Positions 38,937 through 50,939 of a DNA stretch of 64,000 nt are shown here, piece after piece. A program made the position numbers and the translations under genes. Origin of the DNA: Cardiocondyla obscurior (taxonomy: Eukaryota > Arthropoda > Insecta > Hymenoptera > Formicidae). Position 1 is the stretch's first letter. The number at the start of each line of letters is the position of its first letter. The DNA lies in contig NC_091882.1 of the NCBI RefSeq assembly GCF_019399895.1, positions 1,178,001-1,242,000 on the forward strand, read 5' to 3'. The notes under the pieces were generated by a model, which did no database searches, was not told the origin of the DNA, and was given only the letters and a program-made list of their open reading frames with translations.

Positions 38937-41900
38937 GAAATTTGTATAAGTTATACTCAAAAATAAATATAAAATACTTACTAATGCCTTCGAGTCGCTT
39001 GACACTGCGACTGGTGGCGAGGTAGAAAATTCTTAGATAATAAAAGACAATGCCAACAAGCACTGTGGGTATCAGTAACCATACGTTTGCGATAGCGACT
39101 ACTACGATGATACCCAGTAGTGATAAACCGATCTGGATACAATCGATCAGCGCAGTTGGTAGCATCTCATCCACTGCGCCCATATCCTTGGAGAAGCGGT
39201 TGAGAACACGACCCGACGTGTTGGTATTAAAGAATCGCATAGTGGCGCGACTAATACTGCGGAACATACGATCATGCAAGCGCATGGAGGCCCGCATACA
39301 TGTACAGAAAAAGGCCCATGAACGGATCAGAGTGACACCGATGGTTAGCACAGTCACTCCACTGTAAATGTAGATGCACTCCATACGGCTAATAGGACTG
39401 TTTGAGTTTTCAATGACACCGTCGTCTGTTTCATTCATCTGAAATAAAAATATATTACAATATTTTTAGTTAAAAAATGTCAAGTTTGTCTCATATATCA
39501 AATTCTAATTTATCAATCATTAATTTGTGACTACTTACATAGTTCTCCTCTAAATCAACCCATCGCGCAATAAAGAAGTCGCCACCGCTGGCTGCTAATT
39601 GTGTTAATATGCAAAGCATAGATACCATAAATATAATACACCAATTGCCACCAGCGCGAAAGTAATTACTGTACACTTGGCCAGAAATAGTGCCTACTGT
39701 TCGCATTTCTGCCACCTAGAATAAAATATTATAATAATGTAGTGTCAAAATTTAAAACTCTTTTAAATAAATAATAAAACAATTTTTTTAAGTTTTTAAA
39801 ACATTAATTTTGAATTATGTGATACATTAATAATTTTTTCAAAAAGTTGGAGAATAAATTAAAATTACCTCATCAGGTTCTTGTTTCGTAGTATCATTCG
39901 TCATGTAAGAACTCAACGACGTGACACTGGCAGTACGTGAATTACTACGGCTAACGGGAGCCGACGAGGGTCGAGAAGATTTTTCGTCCGATTTCTCTTG
40001 ATTTTCCAATAACCGGCCAAAATCCACCCCCATAGAACCCAATTCGTCAAACGTACTAATAAATATAAAGTTTCATGTAAGACAATAAAAATAAAAATGT
40101 TTTTAATAAAAGTGTTTTAGAATCATACCCTTCAGCCTGGATAGCACCATCTTTCAGAACGATAATTCTACCCACATCGCGCAAATATTGCAATTGATGA
40201 GTCACCAGAATTCGGGTCTTGCCTCTTAAATATTTGTCGATACATTCTTCGAACATATGTTTACCCACATGTGCGTCCACGGCACTCAAAGGATCATCCA
40301 GGAGATATATGTCGGAATCAGCGTAAACTGCTCTGGCTAAGTTTATTCTATTAATTATAAATATTTTATCAATGCATATATGTAAAAAAATATAATTAAT
40401 TATATATATAAAAAAAATTGCAAGAGAAATATGATTTGAGAATTTTAGAGATTAATAAATCGCAATTTAAAATTTGAATAAATCTTGCGTGTTGTCTTAT
40501 CAGGAAATTATATAAAACTAACCTTGCGCGCTGACCACCGGAAAGACTGATACCTCTCTCGCCCACGATCGTTTTATCGCCGTAAGGCAGCAAACTGAAA
40601 TCTCTTTTTAACTGACACACTTTAGTCACACGATCATAACGAATCTGATCCATTTTTCGTCCAAATAAAATATTCTGTCTCACTGATCCGGCAAACAACC
40701 ACGGTTCTTGACTAGCATAAGCAAGTTTTCCATTAAGCTAAAAAAAAAAAAGATAAAACAGGTAAAAAGTAAACTTTCAATTAAATTGTATTTTATAATG
40801 AAAAGGACGAGAACATTTTAGTATTTAAATTACATTTAAATGCGATTATAAACCATTTGTAGTTAAACTTGCATGAATTTTAATAAATAAAATTATTTTT
40901 ATAATTAAATTTAAATTTTATAAATATTTAACATTTAAAAATTATCGACATACTTTAATGGAGCCTTCTTGTAAACGCAGTTCTCTCAAGATAACATTCA
41001 ACAGGCTAGTTTTACCCGAGCCGACTTGGCCGACGATGGCAATCAATTCACCGGGCCGCACTTTAATGTTAATATTCTGTAGCGTATCTTCCCGCTCATA
41101 GTCTAACCATTTGGTGGTGCCGTTTTCGATACAAATACTATATTCACTATCATTCGATTGGTTTACGGTCGGATAATCATTGGTTTTCTGTTCAATCAAG
41201 TCTTCTTTGACGTTTTCTTTGTTATTTTCCATCACATCATCCTTATTCTTTTCTTTCGCAATTTCTTTGTTATTTTTCGTTATATTTTCTTTATTATTTT
41301 CTTTTACATTTTCTTTATTATTCTTTTCTTCGATCTCGGCAGGAGACAGTTCGTCATACATCAAAAACTTTTGCAGCCGTTTAATAGATACCATTGCTTC
41401 CGCTACTTGTGTTATTCCTGGATTGCCATAAAGATAAAGTAGATAAATAATAAGAATTAAAATTGTGTTTAAGATATGTTTAACACTACAAAACAAAACT
41501 ATAACTAAAAAAATATTAATAAAGAGAACGTTATAAATAAAATAAAATAAAATAAAAAAAAACGGGAAAAAAAGAAATTTAAAAAATTGGAATAAAAATC
41601 AAGCCGTTATAAGCACTTTAAATAATGCTACTATTGATACTGTATAACTACCAAATGTCAGCAATATTAATTATCTCATACCTTGTGGGAAGAAAACAGT
41701 CATAGTTGTGCGTAAACTATTGTAATAGGCCGTTATCATAAACACCTTCTCAGCCGTAATCTTATAACCAAACAGTACGTAAGCCAGTACTGTAATAAAT
41801 AACGACATCCTTGTGGAGAATATGATGAAAGACATGGTAATACCTCTGATATACGATGCCCATCGGATGACATTAATTTCCTTTCTGCAAATAAATTCCG

Positions 41901-44618
41901 TAGTGCTAATTTCTCTTTTATTTTTTGTTATAAATTATGTTCAAAATTATAAATAGACAACGTACAATTTTTTTTTTCGATAATTTAGATTTCGTTATCA
42001 AAGCTGTAAAATATTTACTAGCGACTATAAACGTAAAGCAATCGATATCTGAGGACAACATTCAATACTAAACATATTTAATATTATCCTGTTTCAGATT
42101 AAGTATAATAAATTGCATAAATGTATAAACTAAGTAGGTCACAAAAACATATTCAAACTGATATACATATACGCACGAGATATGAAAAATAGGCAGAGAA
42201 CTATTGTAAAATTTTTTTACTAAGAATAACATTTTTTTTTTCAATAGTATAGAAAAATGCAAACGTAAAGCGCAATAGAAACAACAAGAACATTACAAAT
42301 TTATAAAATGAATTAAAGTAAGCAATGCGAGTGCCAGTTTGCTTTCAACATGCCTGGCTCGATTAATTTAGGTTTACTGCAATTCTCGGTACAAGATCCT
42401 TTGCTTGTCCTGCACGTGGCGGAGTTTTAGTGGGTATGGCCGCTTTTTGGCAAGCCCCACTCTACATGCTGGGATCGGGTCTCAGATATACGTAAATGCA
42501 TTTCTTCTCACAAAAAAAAATGCTTGACTCGATATAATCTACAAATTTTGAAAGTAACTAAAAGAATATCTGCAAGATACTTAAGTAGAAAATAACTTAT
42601 ACGTATAATTATATTGATATAAAATTAATCGTCTCATCATTTAATTATTTTCAGGATCAAAATTTTTATTATTCTACAAAAAATTAATTAAGAAATATAA
42701 TTCCTTCGATTTTGTTTCTGAAAGAATCACGATAATGGTCTGTTTTGCAATAACAATTTTTCTCTAATGAACATGTTGCTCAATGTACAATTTATGCAAA
42801 TGTGTTGGTTGTGTAATTGGTGTAACTAATGGTACTCACTTTCTGGCTTTTTCTATAAGAGCGCTGAAGGGGTTTTCCCAGGTGTACATTTTGATGGCTT
42901 GAATTCCACTGATAATTTCGTTCGTCAATCGCACTCTTTCATCAGTCCTAATGGCGGTTCTTAACCTCAGCTCCGACGACTTTTTGCCTAGCCACGCTGA
43001 GGAATTTAAAGAAGGAGGTATGAAATAAGATCTAGAGCAACTCTTGGTAATTTGATGAAATACAATATGTTAATTAAAAAAAGAAACACGAGTTACAATT
43101 TTGTAATAAATTTTGAATTATAAATGTAACAACGAGAGTTTAGGAGTTTAGAAACTTTGATAGAATTATTTTTATCGCGAAAAAAAAAACAGTGAATATC
43201 TCACCTTGTAAAGGAATAAACATCAAGAGAGAAGCGACACCGATAATAGACGATACTCCAACTTCGATTAAGTGATACATGACGTATGTGATGATGATGG
43301 TCTCCAAGGGTCCGAGCCATAGATAATGGAGAAATACGATACTAACATCAAATCTGTTGACGTCGTTGGACAACAAATTAACTGCCTGGCCGATCGTCGT
43401 CTCACCCAGCGCGGTTCTGGTCATTTTCAACGTTTTACGGTAGATAAGTGAGCAACAGGCTACTCGGATCTTCATGCCCATGTGCAGAATACCCATCATA
43501 TAGGGATGAACAACGAACACATTGAGAGCGGAGCACAAAATGACCCCAGCGGCACAACCGTACGCGTAACCTTTGTCCATGTTCTCGTCATTAAAAAAGC
43601 GCAGCAACTGGCCCAATAATAATGGCTGTAGCACCCTACGAGAGAAAATTAAATTATATAAAAGAAAAATTTTATACTTAAAAATCATAACATAATTACT
43701 ATTTCAATCAATAATTAGACATAAAAAATTTTGAAAAAGAAATAAATAAAACGAAAGAGACTGTACCTGAGCAAGATTTCCATAACGGCCATAAAAATTC
43801 CATATAATAGAGTCTTTAAGCCAAAACACTTAATAAGAACGTTCATCAAACTGGGTTCTTTGACTTTTTTTTGCGATCCGCTCTTTGTACTCTCCTCCAA
43901 TCGACGCTGATACGCCTCGCATTCTTTGTCCCATGCTTTCGATAGTTTAATACCAAGAATACCGCTCGTATGTTCTTTAAGTGGTGTGTACAAATCAGTC
44001 ACTTCAAGATCTCTGCGGTAACCTACCCAGAAAATGCGTAAGACCCAGCTGTGTAAAAGAAAAAAAAAAGTAAAGCACATATATTTTATTCGTACAAATT
44101 ATCAACAAGTTATTCAGTTCATATGTCTTGTGCTTCTCGCGCAAAAAGACTACTCTACTAACTTATCTGTCTATCTTTCAAGAGACTATTGTCTTATGTA
44201 TCATTTCAAAATTGATCTATTCTTTTTCTCTAATTTTTTTATCTATTTTACATTCAGAATTACGTGACGTTAATATTAAAATAAGCTCCAGAATATTTTT
44301 TGAAAAAAATTAAGTTGTTGTTAAAAAAAAAATGTAAAAGAAAATTATATTAAAAAAAAAAAAAAAAAAGTGTATTATCTCTGTCATATCTTTAAATCAA
44401 ACACTTTTTCGTGTCAATACTTGATACAAAGTTATTTATTGATTTATGGATCGCGTTATCACTTCTCTCTCATCTCTTATCCCCCTTCGCAGGATCGCAG
44501 GTGATGTTCACCGTTTGCCCTCGGTACTTACGAGAACGTCAAGATGCTGAAGATGTTAGCGCCCGCTCTGGGGTTCTTCACTTTCTCCGTGTATACTTTC
44601 CCATCCATGGTGACGGCA
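36843..44618 (-). CDS. ABC transporter subfamily C, MRP4 / lethal(2)03659-like
   Basis: Complete full-length ABCC exporter, which pumps organic anions or conjugates across the plasma membrane. Fourteen coding exons, 5' to 3' on the minus strand: 44618-44532, 44048-43767, 43635-43205, 42996-42840, 41884-41682, 41417-40954, 40737-40523, 40347-40139, 40055-39869, 39715-39539, 39438-38982, 38727-38352, 38130-37434, 36986-36843. They sum to 4086 nt, 1361 aa, with every phase consistent. Start MDGKVYTEKVKN; end at TGA 36845-36843. TMD1 is spread over exons 2-6. NBD1 has Walker A GQVGSGKTSLL, signature LSGGQRAR, Walker B IYLLDDPLSAVD (Asp instead of the catalytic Glu, usual in ABCC) and THQLQYL. TMD2 is in exons 10-12. 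NBD2 has GRTGAGKSSLI, LSVGQRQL, ILVLDEATANVD and AHRLNTV. The C-terminus EFDHPHVLLQ...GYLKSMVQETG is typical of the MRP4/l(2)03659 branch. Oddity: a Lys/Glu/Asn repeat linker before NBD1. Confidence 0.97.
37012..37033. repeat. (GA)n microsatellite in ABCC intron 13
   Basis: Alternating purine run of about 22 bases lying just upstream (in transcript sense) of the last ABC transporter exon. It is a simple repeat. Confidence 0.9.
38836..38933. repeat. (TA)n microsatellite in ABCC intron 11
   Basis: Several TA runs separated by AATTAA spacers. The longest uninterrupted run is about 38 bases at roughly 38895-38933. It lies between the coding exons 38982-39438 and 38352-38727. Confidence 0.95.
42320..42500. 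other. GC-richer unclassified island in ABCC intron 4
   Basis: In an otherwise very AT-rich intron (41885-42839), a block of about 180 bases has balanced composition and no low-complexity sequence. It contains GC-rich words such as GTGGCGGAG and GGGATCGGGTCTC. A plus-strand reading frame is open for about 40 codons, but there is no ATG start or convincing splice site. Splice phases around it are already satisfied by the flanking exons. It could be a fragment of an old mobile element or an unrecognised non-coding RNA. I do not recognise a tRNA, 5S or spliceosomal RNA here. Confidence 0.3.
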
Positions 44619-44636
44619 CAGTCTCGCGAGACTCTT
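44532..44636 (-). other. First coding exon of ABCC gene with 5'UTR part
   Basis: The minus-strand acceptor CTTTGCAG precedes 44636; translation starts at ATG 44618-44616, and the donor GTAAGTACC begins at 44531. The 18 bases before the ATG are 5'UTR. Because an acceptor precedes them, at least one further non-coding exon lies upstream, for which 50243 is the best donor candidate. Confidence 0.8.
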
Positions 44637-47600
44637 CTGCAAAGATACAATAGACCATTAGTGCATATACCCGCGCGCAAGGAAAGAACGTAATCGACGT
44701 GCCGCGATTACGTCCGATGACGCTGCTTACGGAAAAAAGAAAAAGATGAAGAGACCTCAGGCAAGTATTACATTGTACATCAATTGTGACGCAACCACCG
44801 CATACCACTCGCTATCATCTTCTCTCTCCGAGGAAGATTTGATAAAGTTGCAATATCTTATCTGCACATGGCAAATCCAGTAACGTCGACGATGCCCAAT
44901 ATCACTTTATCAGCGATGCGTGCGCTTTTATCTAACTCGATTATATAATCGTAATCGAATCCGGAGAAATCGTTGTTTTGTCTGACACGCGAGTTTCGTA
45001 TTATTGCAGGTTGTTGCGGCTCATTACGAGAAACAGACAGTTCTACGGCATGAAAACACCTTGTTTCCCATAAATCTCCTTACGATAAACATGCCTTATA
45101 TCTCACATCATTCTTTGTTTAAATATTTTCATATATTTTGGATTAATGCAGATACGTCTGCAAATATTTTTTTTTTTTTTTAATCCACGAAAGATATTTT
45201 AGTATCACAGCTGCGAATAAATCATTTCTTTGGTGTAATTTAAATTTATTATCAAAGCGCGAACTCGATATAATTCTGAATCTGCAAACTTCCAAATTTA
45301 AGTCTTAATTTCTCTAAATTCTCTTTAATAATTATTAAAGAAATTTTATAATTTATCTCAGTTTAATCGGATTTATGTATATAATGTAACTTAATTGTTA
45401 CCTTTAAGTATCACATGAAAAGTATAATCGTTCTTAATACTATACAAATATCAGATTTCTCGCGAGTATTTGTCCAATATAAACAGATAAGATATTAGTT
45501 TTTTTTATAACATTTGTATACTCGGACTGTGATTGAAATTAACCGTTTATATGTCTTCACTGCAAGTCGGTGAATGCGCTAGATGTTTCATTTACTTTTT
45601 TTTCCATAAATTATCATCCGTAAAGTGATTCAAGGCACGAAATCGTTTGCATAAAATTTCCATGAATTATCCAGAGACATGTACTAAAAATATTTCACGA
45701 CATTGTATCTAATTTACAAAAATAAGTATCCAAGCATGCATAGAAAATTTTTTGTATTATCCTGACTTTGTATCCTGATTTTTATAACTTATCTCATTAA
45801 TTTCCGCGTTAATGCCTATTAAGCATATTTCGATCACGTGGAAAAATCATGATCCAGGGAGTAGATAATTAAGTCAGGAAGTTGCTGATAGGGTAAATGT
45901 TTCAAAAAATCGCGTAACAAATGATTGAAATGAATTAATTTACCCCGGTTAACCACATATTTTTAACAAGTTTGTTCGAATGCGTCTCGTTTTTTGTTTA
46001 TCTTTCTGCGCAGACAAGACTCGGAAATTCTAGACTCATGTGTGAACATCAACGTGCCTATCTAGCAAAGTAACTATATTTGCATAAAAGTTATCTGGAT
46101 CTGCGCGGAAATAGATTATTCGCGAGAAAACATGGGATATCTTTAGAAAATTTAATCCATATGCGACGAATATCCACGGAAAAACTCAGCAAAGTAAATT
46201 TGATCTGCTTTCGAACGATAACGAGCCAACAACGTGCTATCGTAATCAAGTATTAAGTAATTAGTTAATAGAAAACATTATCTAAAATATTTCATTTTAT
46301 ATTGTAAATAATGTTCCATACCACTTCTTTTATCTGTATATTAAAGTTCTTTTGTAATAATTTCTTTCCGATATCATACGTATATTGATATCGCTCTTGA
46401 AATTAAGATTATACGAAGACGACGTATAAACATTTTACTTTGAGTATACTTTAAGAGGATAAAGTAATTTTGATAATACGCGTTAAGCTTGCATTATAAA
46501 ATGAATTATCAGAATCGATTCACGCCGTAAAATACTCCATTCACTTTGACATACCAAAATGTTTTTTTTTTTTTTCTTTTCGTAATAAATAAAACCGCAT
46601 CAAGAAAGGTAAATCGGAACTTAAGCACTATAGACACGTTGCGAAGTAAACGTGATGCAATCTTACAATACTTTGCAAAAATATGTTGAGAGAGCGAAAA
46701 AATCAATAAAATCGTACATTTCGAATTATTAAACGTTCGGCCGATTATTAAGTTAGGCATCAGTCATAATTTACGACAACATTCACATGATAACAATTTT
46801 GTGATTTATGTACACGAGTCAATAAATTGCATATCAACAAATTTGTCAAGTTTTCTCGTTCGTCAATAAAACGGTATTTAACACGACATTAAAGCGTAAA
46901 CCAGTCGTAAAACAGATTGATTTAATGCCAATTAATTAACGTGTATTATTGGAGCCTCACACAATCCTTTACATCCTACAAAGCCTATCAAGGTAACTAA
47001 ATTATATAGAATCACTTAAATTAATTACCGGGACGAAACACTCGACTCTTTAAATTAATTAACTTGGTCGAGACTTCCCAAAACAAGAAGTGAAATACCT
47101 AATCAAGTCAAGTCTGGAACAATTATAATTAATAAAATAAACACTTAAAGAGTTATCTTTCGTCACTTTGTCAAATTATTTATCGCTGAATATAAAATCA
47201 AGTTTTTCCCGAATTCGCAATATAATTTCATTATTTCCAGGCGGTCTGTCGATGGCTCTTCTACAAATGCTAATTCCCTCGTGTACTATTTATACGTGTG
47301 CAAACGTGCATATGTACGCGTTATCAGAATATTAGCGAAGCTATATATTTGCATCCCTAATGCGTCGCCTGCAGAATTAACCGAGACAGCCGTGAAACGA
47401 TAAGAAAACTAAATTGCGCGAACATGTTTGAAACCGTGAAAATGTTACAGAAATGTACAAGTCTGATGACACAAAGTTATACAATATTTTTATTATAAAA
47501 AATATCTAGAATTATTATTTATTTTTCAATGTATCTAAATCACCTGTCGTATCGCATAGTGCAATAATAATTTTTATACGAATTTCGTAACAACATCTTT

Positions 47601-48970
47601 CAAAAATCAGGAAATCGACATTGGAGCGATAATCAGTTTAAAATCATTCTAATCACATTTCCCAGCCTATTCCCTTAATCTTCTCTGTTGCTTGTTACGC
47701 AAGAATCAATTAAGATTAATTCATTGTTGCCGCAATGACGGTCGATAAGGAACATGGTGTAATTTGAACATCGTGTTATGTTAACGCGACGCGTCTTTTC
47801 CGTCGTGTTGATAAAAAACATCATTGTTGATCTATTCGACACGCCTTCGATCGCTTTTCGCTTAATGAAAAAAGCGGCTAATTTTGTAAATTAATCCGGA
47901 AAAAAAAAACGAGCATTGACATAGGTATAAATATAAGTTAATGAGAAAAAAAAATTATCTAACTGATATCAACTGTATTTAAAACGGTATTATTTAAATT
48001 TATAATTGTTATAAAAACGCGATAAAAATTAGTATATTGTAATACGTTCCTATGTAAAACATCATTTATAATTAGAGCGTTTATTAAATTTAAATTACTA
48101 TACTTTAAATTGGATAATTATTTACGATAATAAATAAACGATGCTAACAATTTATTTTTATATTAAACTTTTAAGAGTAAATTAGAAAGAGTTCTTTTTA
48201 TTTATGCTCTACTTGTGTTGATTTTTTTTAATCATAATGTCCAATATAATACATATAATATAATAATTACATAAAATGACTTCGATCTTCACAGGTTATT
48301 TTAATCGTTATCATAATAAAATGGAACGAAGATAAGTTATGTATCGCTAAAGCTTAAAGAACTGTGCAAGCGAGTACTTTCGAAATATAATTTACTTTTT
48401 CTACTAATATGCTATTAATTTTATATTCAAAAAAATGTATTAATATTTCAGTTTATCCTAAATTTGGTCGCTTAAATCGAATAATATTTTAATAATTACT
48501 TGTCGATGAACATCAATACCATTCGATATCGTTTTAATTACAATACGTAACATCATGTTTTTTTTTTTTTTTTTTTTTTTTTTCTCGTGCATGTAATTCT
48601 CACATTTCAAGTAGTAAGTACTCGACAAATCTGACAACTGAGTATACACGCATTCGCACGTTCAAACACAATATGTCATGTTGAATATTAAACAATATAT
48701 GTCTGACGTTAATCTGTTTTTATAATAAGTAAGGTGTCAGACTATAATGAAACTTCTTTAATGACATAGTGGATGTAAGTGAAATGTACTAAAATAACCC
48801 TTTTGCACAATTTCAACCGCAAGTTTCTCAGAATGGTGACGTGATCGAGCAATTTACCGGGTCGAACTCGTAACAAAAGAAAAAAAAAAAACTTGCGCGA
48901 AATGATCAAGGATGGACTTTGTTCCCGAGAATTTCTTTTGTCGAAGCGCAGACTACAACTCACGCGTCGC

Positions 48971-49064
48971 TATAAGGTGTCCCATGTTTGGTGCGATAGA
49001 TACGTTTAGTTTATCAATATCACCCCACGAGTGTTGTCACCCCAACCGCGGGACACCCTGTATA
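48971..49064. mobile_element. Short MITE with (CA)GGTGTCCC inverted termini
   Basis: Left end TATAAGGTGTCCC (48971-48983) and right end GGGACACCCTGTATA (49050-49064) are inverted repeats of each other apart from two bases. They enclose about 65 bp with no ORF. CAGGGTGTCCC-type termini recur in this window (a solo end near 62329, and the related ACAGGGT termini at 53871-53973). Confidence 0.55.
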
Positions 49065-50087
49065 CACCTGTATTTTATTGCTAAAAAAAAAAAATGACTT
49101 ACTCGTTCAATCGTTACTAATTGTTCTTCATTGTTTCTAGTGAGATTTCCCGATACAAAGCCCCGCGCAATTAAGATGGAAATAAATTGCTCACGATATT
49201 TACGAGAGACAGCAATTCCGGGACCTTGCTTGCTCCGCGTATCATCGTGTCTTTCCGCATAACAATTGCAGTCGGCTTCATCGTTCGGTAGATACTTTCA
49301 GTCCGGGGTTTGGCTGGGACTTTAGATTAATGATCGCCATGACTCGGCTTCGGACTCCCGCTATTCATTAGTGACACGAGCCACGCGACACCGCGGAATG
49401 CCGACATTAATAGAAGCGCGATTGTTACGTAACGGGCAACGATGAGGAAGCGGTTCGAGGTCGTGGAATAATCGGGATGACCGGGCACCTCGATTTTCAA
49501 GGGCAAGCGGCCTTTTCCGACTTTATCCTCTCTCTCTCACACACACGTCTCTCCAAATCCCCTCAGAACTCGAATTGCACATGATTTTGTAACCCGGCGT
49601 TTAACTTTGCAACGTTCAAAAATCGAAAGTTTTGTGCATACTAATGTAACTACGTAAGTGATTAATTGTAACGGGTATTTTTTGTAGATTAATTTTTTTC
49701 ATTGTCTAATTGACAAAATGCAACTTAAAAAATTACAGAGTTTAATTATAAAAAATAACTCGAGTCTTACGGGTTCATTCACAATCTCTTATCGTTAAAA
49801 AAAAATCGATTTTTTAAAAGACATTCGAACGAAAAAATTAAAATAAAGCAGTATATAATTCACATTACACGTACACAATATATGCTGTATTAATGTGTAA
49901 AATTAAAATAGTAAATATAAGAAGAAATTAAGATGTGCTTGTAAACTCCAAAACCGATAGCAGAAAAATACTCTTAATTGATTGCAATACACTTGTTCGC
50001 GAAAAGCTCAGAGGCTCGATAGATCATTATTCACGTCACCTTCATTTCAAATCGCGTCCCGGTTTCTCTCGTTTCTATCGCGAGCAG

Positions 50088-50090
<3 letters not shown>

Positions 50091-50137
<47 letters not shown>
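50091..50137. repeat. (GA)n microsatellite, about 45 bp
   Basis: Longest GA run in the window, uninterrupted from about 50091 to 50135. It lies about 100 bp downstream (transcript sense) of the probable ABCC 5'UTR exon donor. Confidence 0.95.
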
Positions 50138-50141
<4 letters not shown>

Positions 50142-50242
50142 CTCGAAAAACGCGCACACCTTTACATAACTCAAATTAGAGTCGCTCGAATCGGTATTGT
50201 CAGCAACCCTTAAACCTACCCATCTACCGTAAAGAGACTCAC

Positions 50243-50400
50243 CTCCAAGTTGAACCCCACTGGCTGCCTTCGGACGAGAGTATCCCTACGAACTATCAGG
50301 ATTCCATGACGCTTCCCGGCCCGTGAAACGTGCGTGACGGTCGTAGATGACAACGGCAGCGGCGTCAGGTAAATTGACAACCGTCCTGCTTCAAGTCCGT
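50243..50400 (-). other. Probable non-coding first exon of the ABCC gene
   Basis: A strong minus-strand donor, CTTGGAG|GTGAGTCT, has its exon end at 50243. This is the first good donor upstream of the acceptor at 44636 that is combined with promoter-type elements behind it: inverted CCAAT at 50431-50435, CACGTG at 50451-50456 and CRE at 50527-50534. The exact 5' end is not visible; 50400 is a nominal limit. The reading frame inside it is not continuous with the transporter, so it is annotated as 5'UTR. Confidence 0.4.
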
Positions 50401-50430
50401 TACTAGACTGCCAGCAATATACGCGTTTCA

Positions 50431-50534
50431 TTGGTTAACCTCGACGTAGCACGTGATCTCCTTTCTCCATCTGTCGGCCACAAGTTCAACTGACCAGTGG
50501 AGATTAGTAATCCCGGACGACCACCCTGACGTCA
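50431..50534 (-). promoter_or_regulatory. Probable ABCC promoter: CCAAT box, E-box, CRE
   Basis: Read on the minus strand, toward the candidate first exon: a full CRE palindrome TGACGTCA (50527-50534), an E-box CACGTG (50451-50456) and CCAAT (50435-50431). The order and spacing suit a CpG-containing, TATA-less promoter with transcription starting within the next ~100 bases. Motif matches are seen directly; promoter function is inferred. Confidence 0.4.
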
Positions 50535-50811
50535 ATCTCACTATTCGCCATTATCGAAATACCTACAGCGCGCTTTTCAAACGTGTCAACTTAACACTTG
50601 CAGGCTGTTAATACATTATTAAATGGCAAATTGTTAGTGCATTGTTGTACGTAAAAATTAACGTTTGGTTAAATGTTTAAAAGCGTAGGAAAGATCTGGA
50701 AAAAAAGAAAAATTGCAATAAAAGAATTTAAGAATAAACATAAATTATACATAAAGTAAAATTTTTACCATTTAAAAACTTATGCATTAAGTTTGTTGTC
50801 AATCAATGGAC

Positions 50812-50933
50812 GAGTGCTTTTCATTTAGTGATACGAGTCAACATATTCGTGTTTTGTCCGTGTTGTTCCCTGGATGTTGAAAAAGAAATAACAGACTAAT
50901 GCTTGTAGACTTGTCACTAAATGAAAAACACTC
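50812..50933. mobile_element. Short inverted-repeat element (fold-back/MITE)
   Basis: The arm at 50812-50839 (begins GAGTG, core TTTTCATTTAGTGA) matches the reverse complement of 50908-50933 with about three differences and a two-base gap. The arms enclose ~68 bp with no coding potential. The structure is that of a small non-autonomous transposon remnant upstream of the ABCC promoter. Confidence 0.55.
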
Positions 50934-50939
50934 AATAAC

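Larger units (their letters stand above)
44637..50242. other. Long AT-rich 5' intron of the ABCC gene
   Basis: No coding exon recognised in these 5.6 kb. The stretch is AT-rich with poly-T tracts (46561-46575, 48560-48583), a short TIR-bounded element at 48971-49064 and a long GA microsatellite near its 5' end. It lies between the first coding exon and the probable 5'UTR exon, so I read it as one intron. Confidence 0.6.

Noticed and set aside
42345..42490. tRNA, 5S or spliceosomal RNA gene in the ABCC intron
   Set aside because: No A/B-box pair, no cloverleaf and no match to the snRNA sequences I know; left as unclassified.
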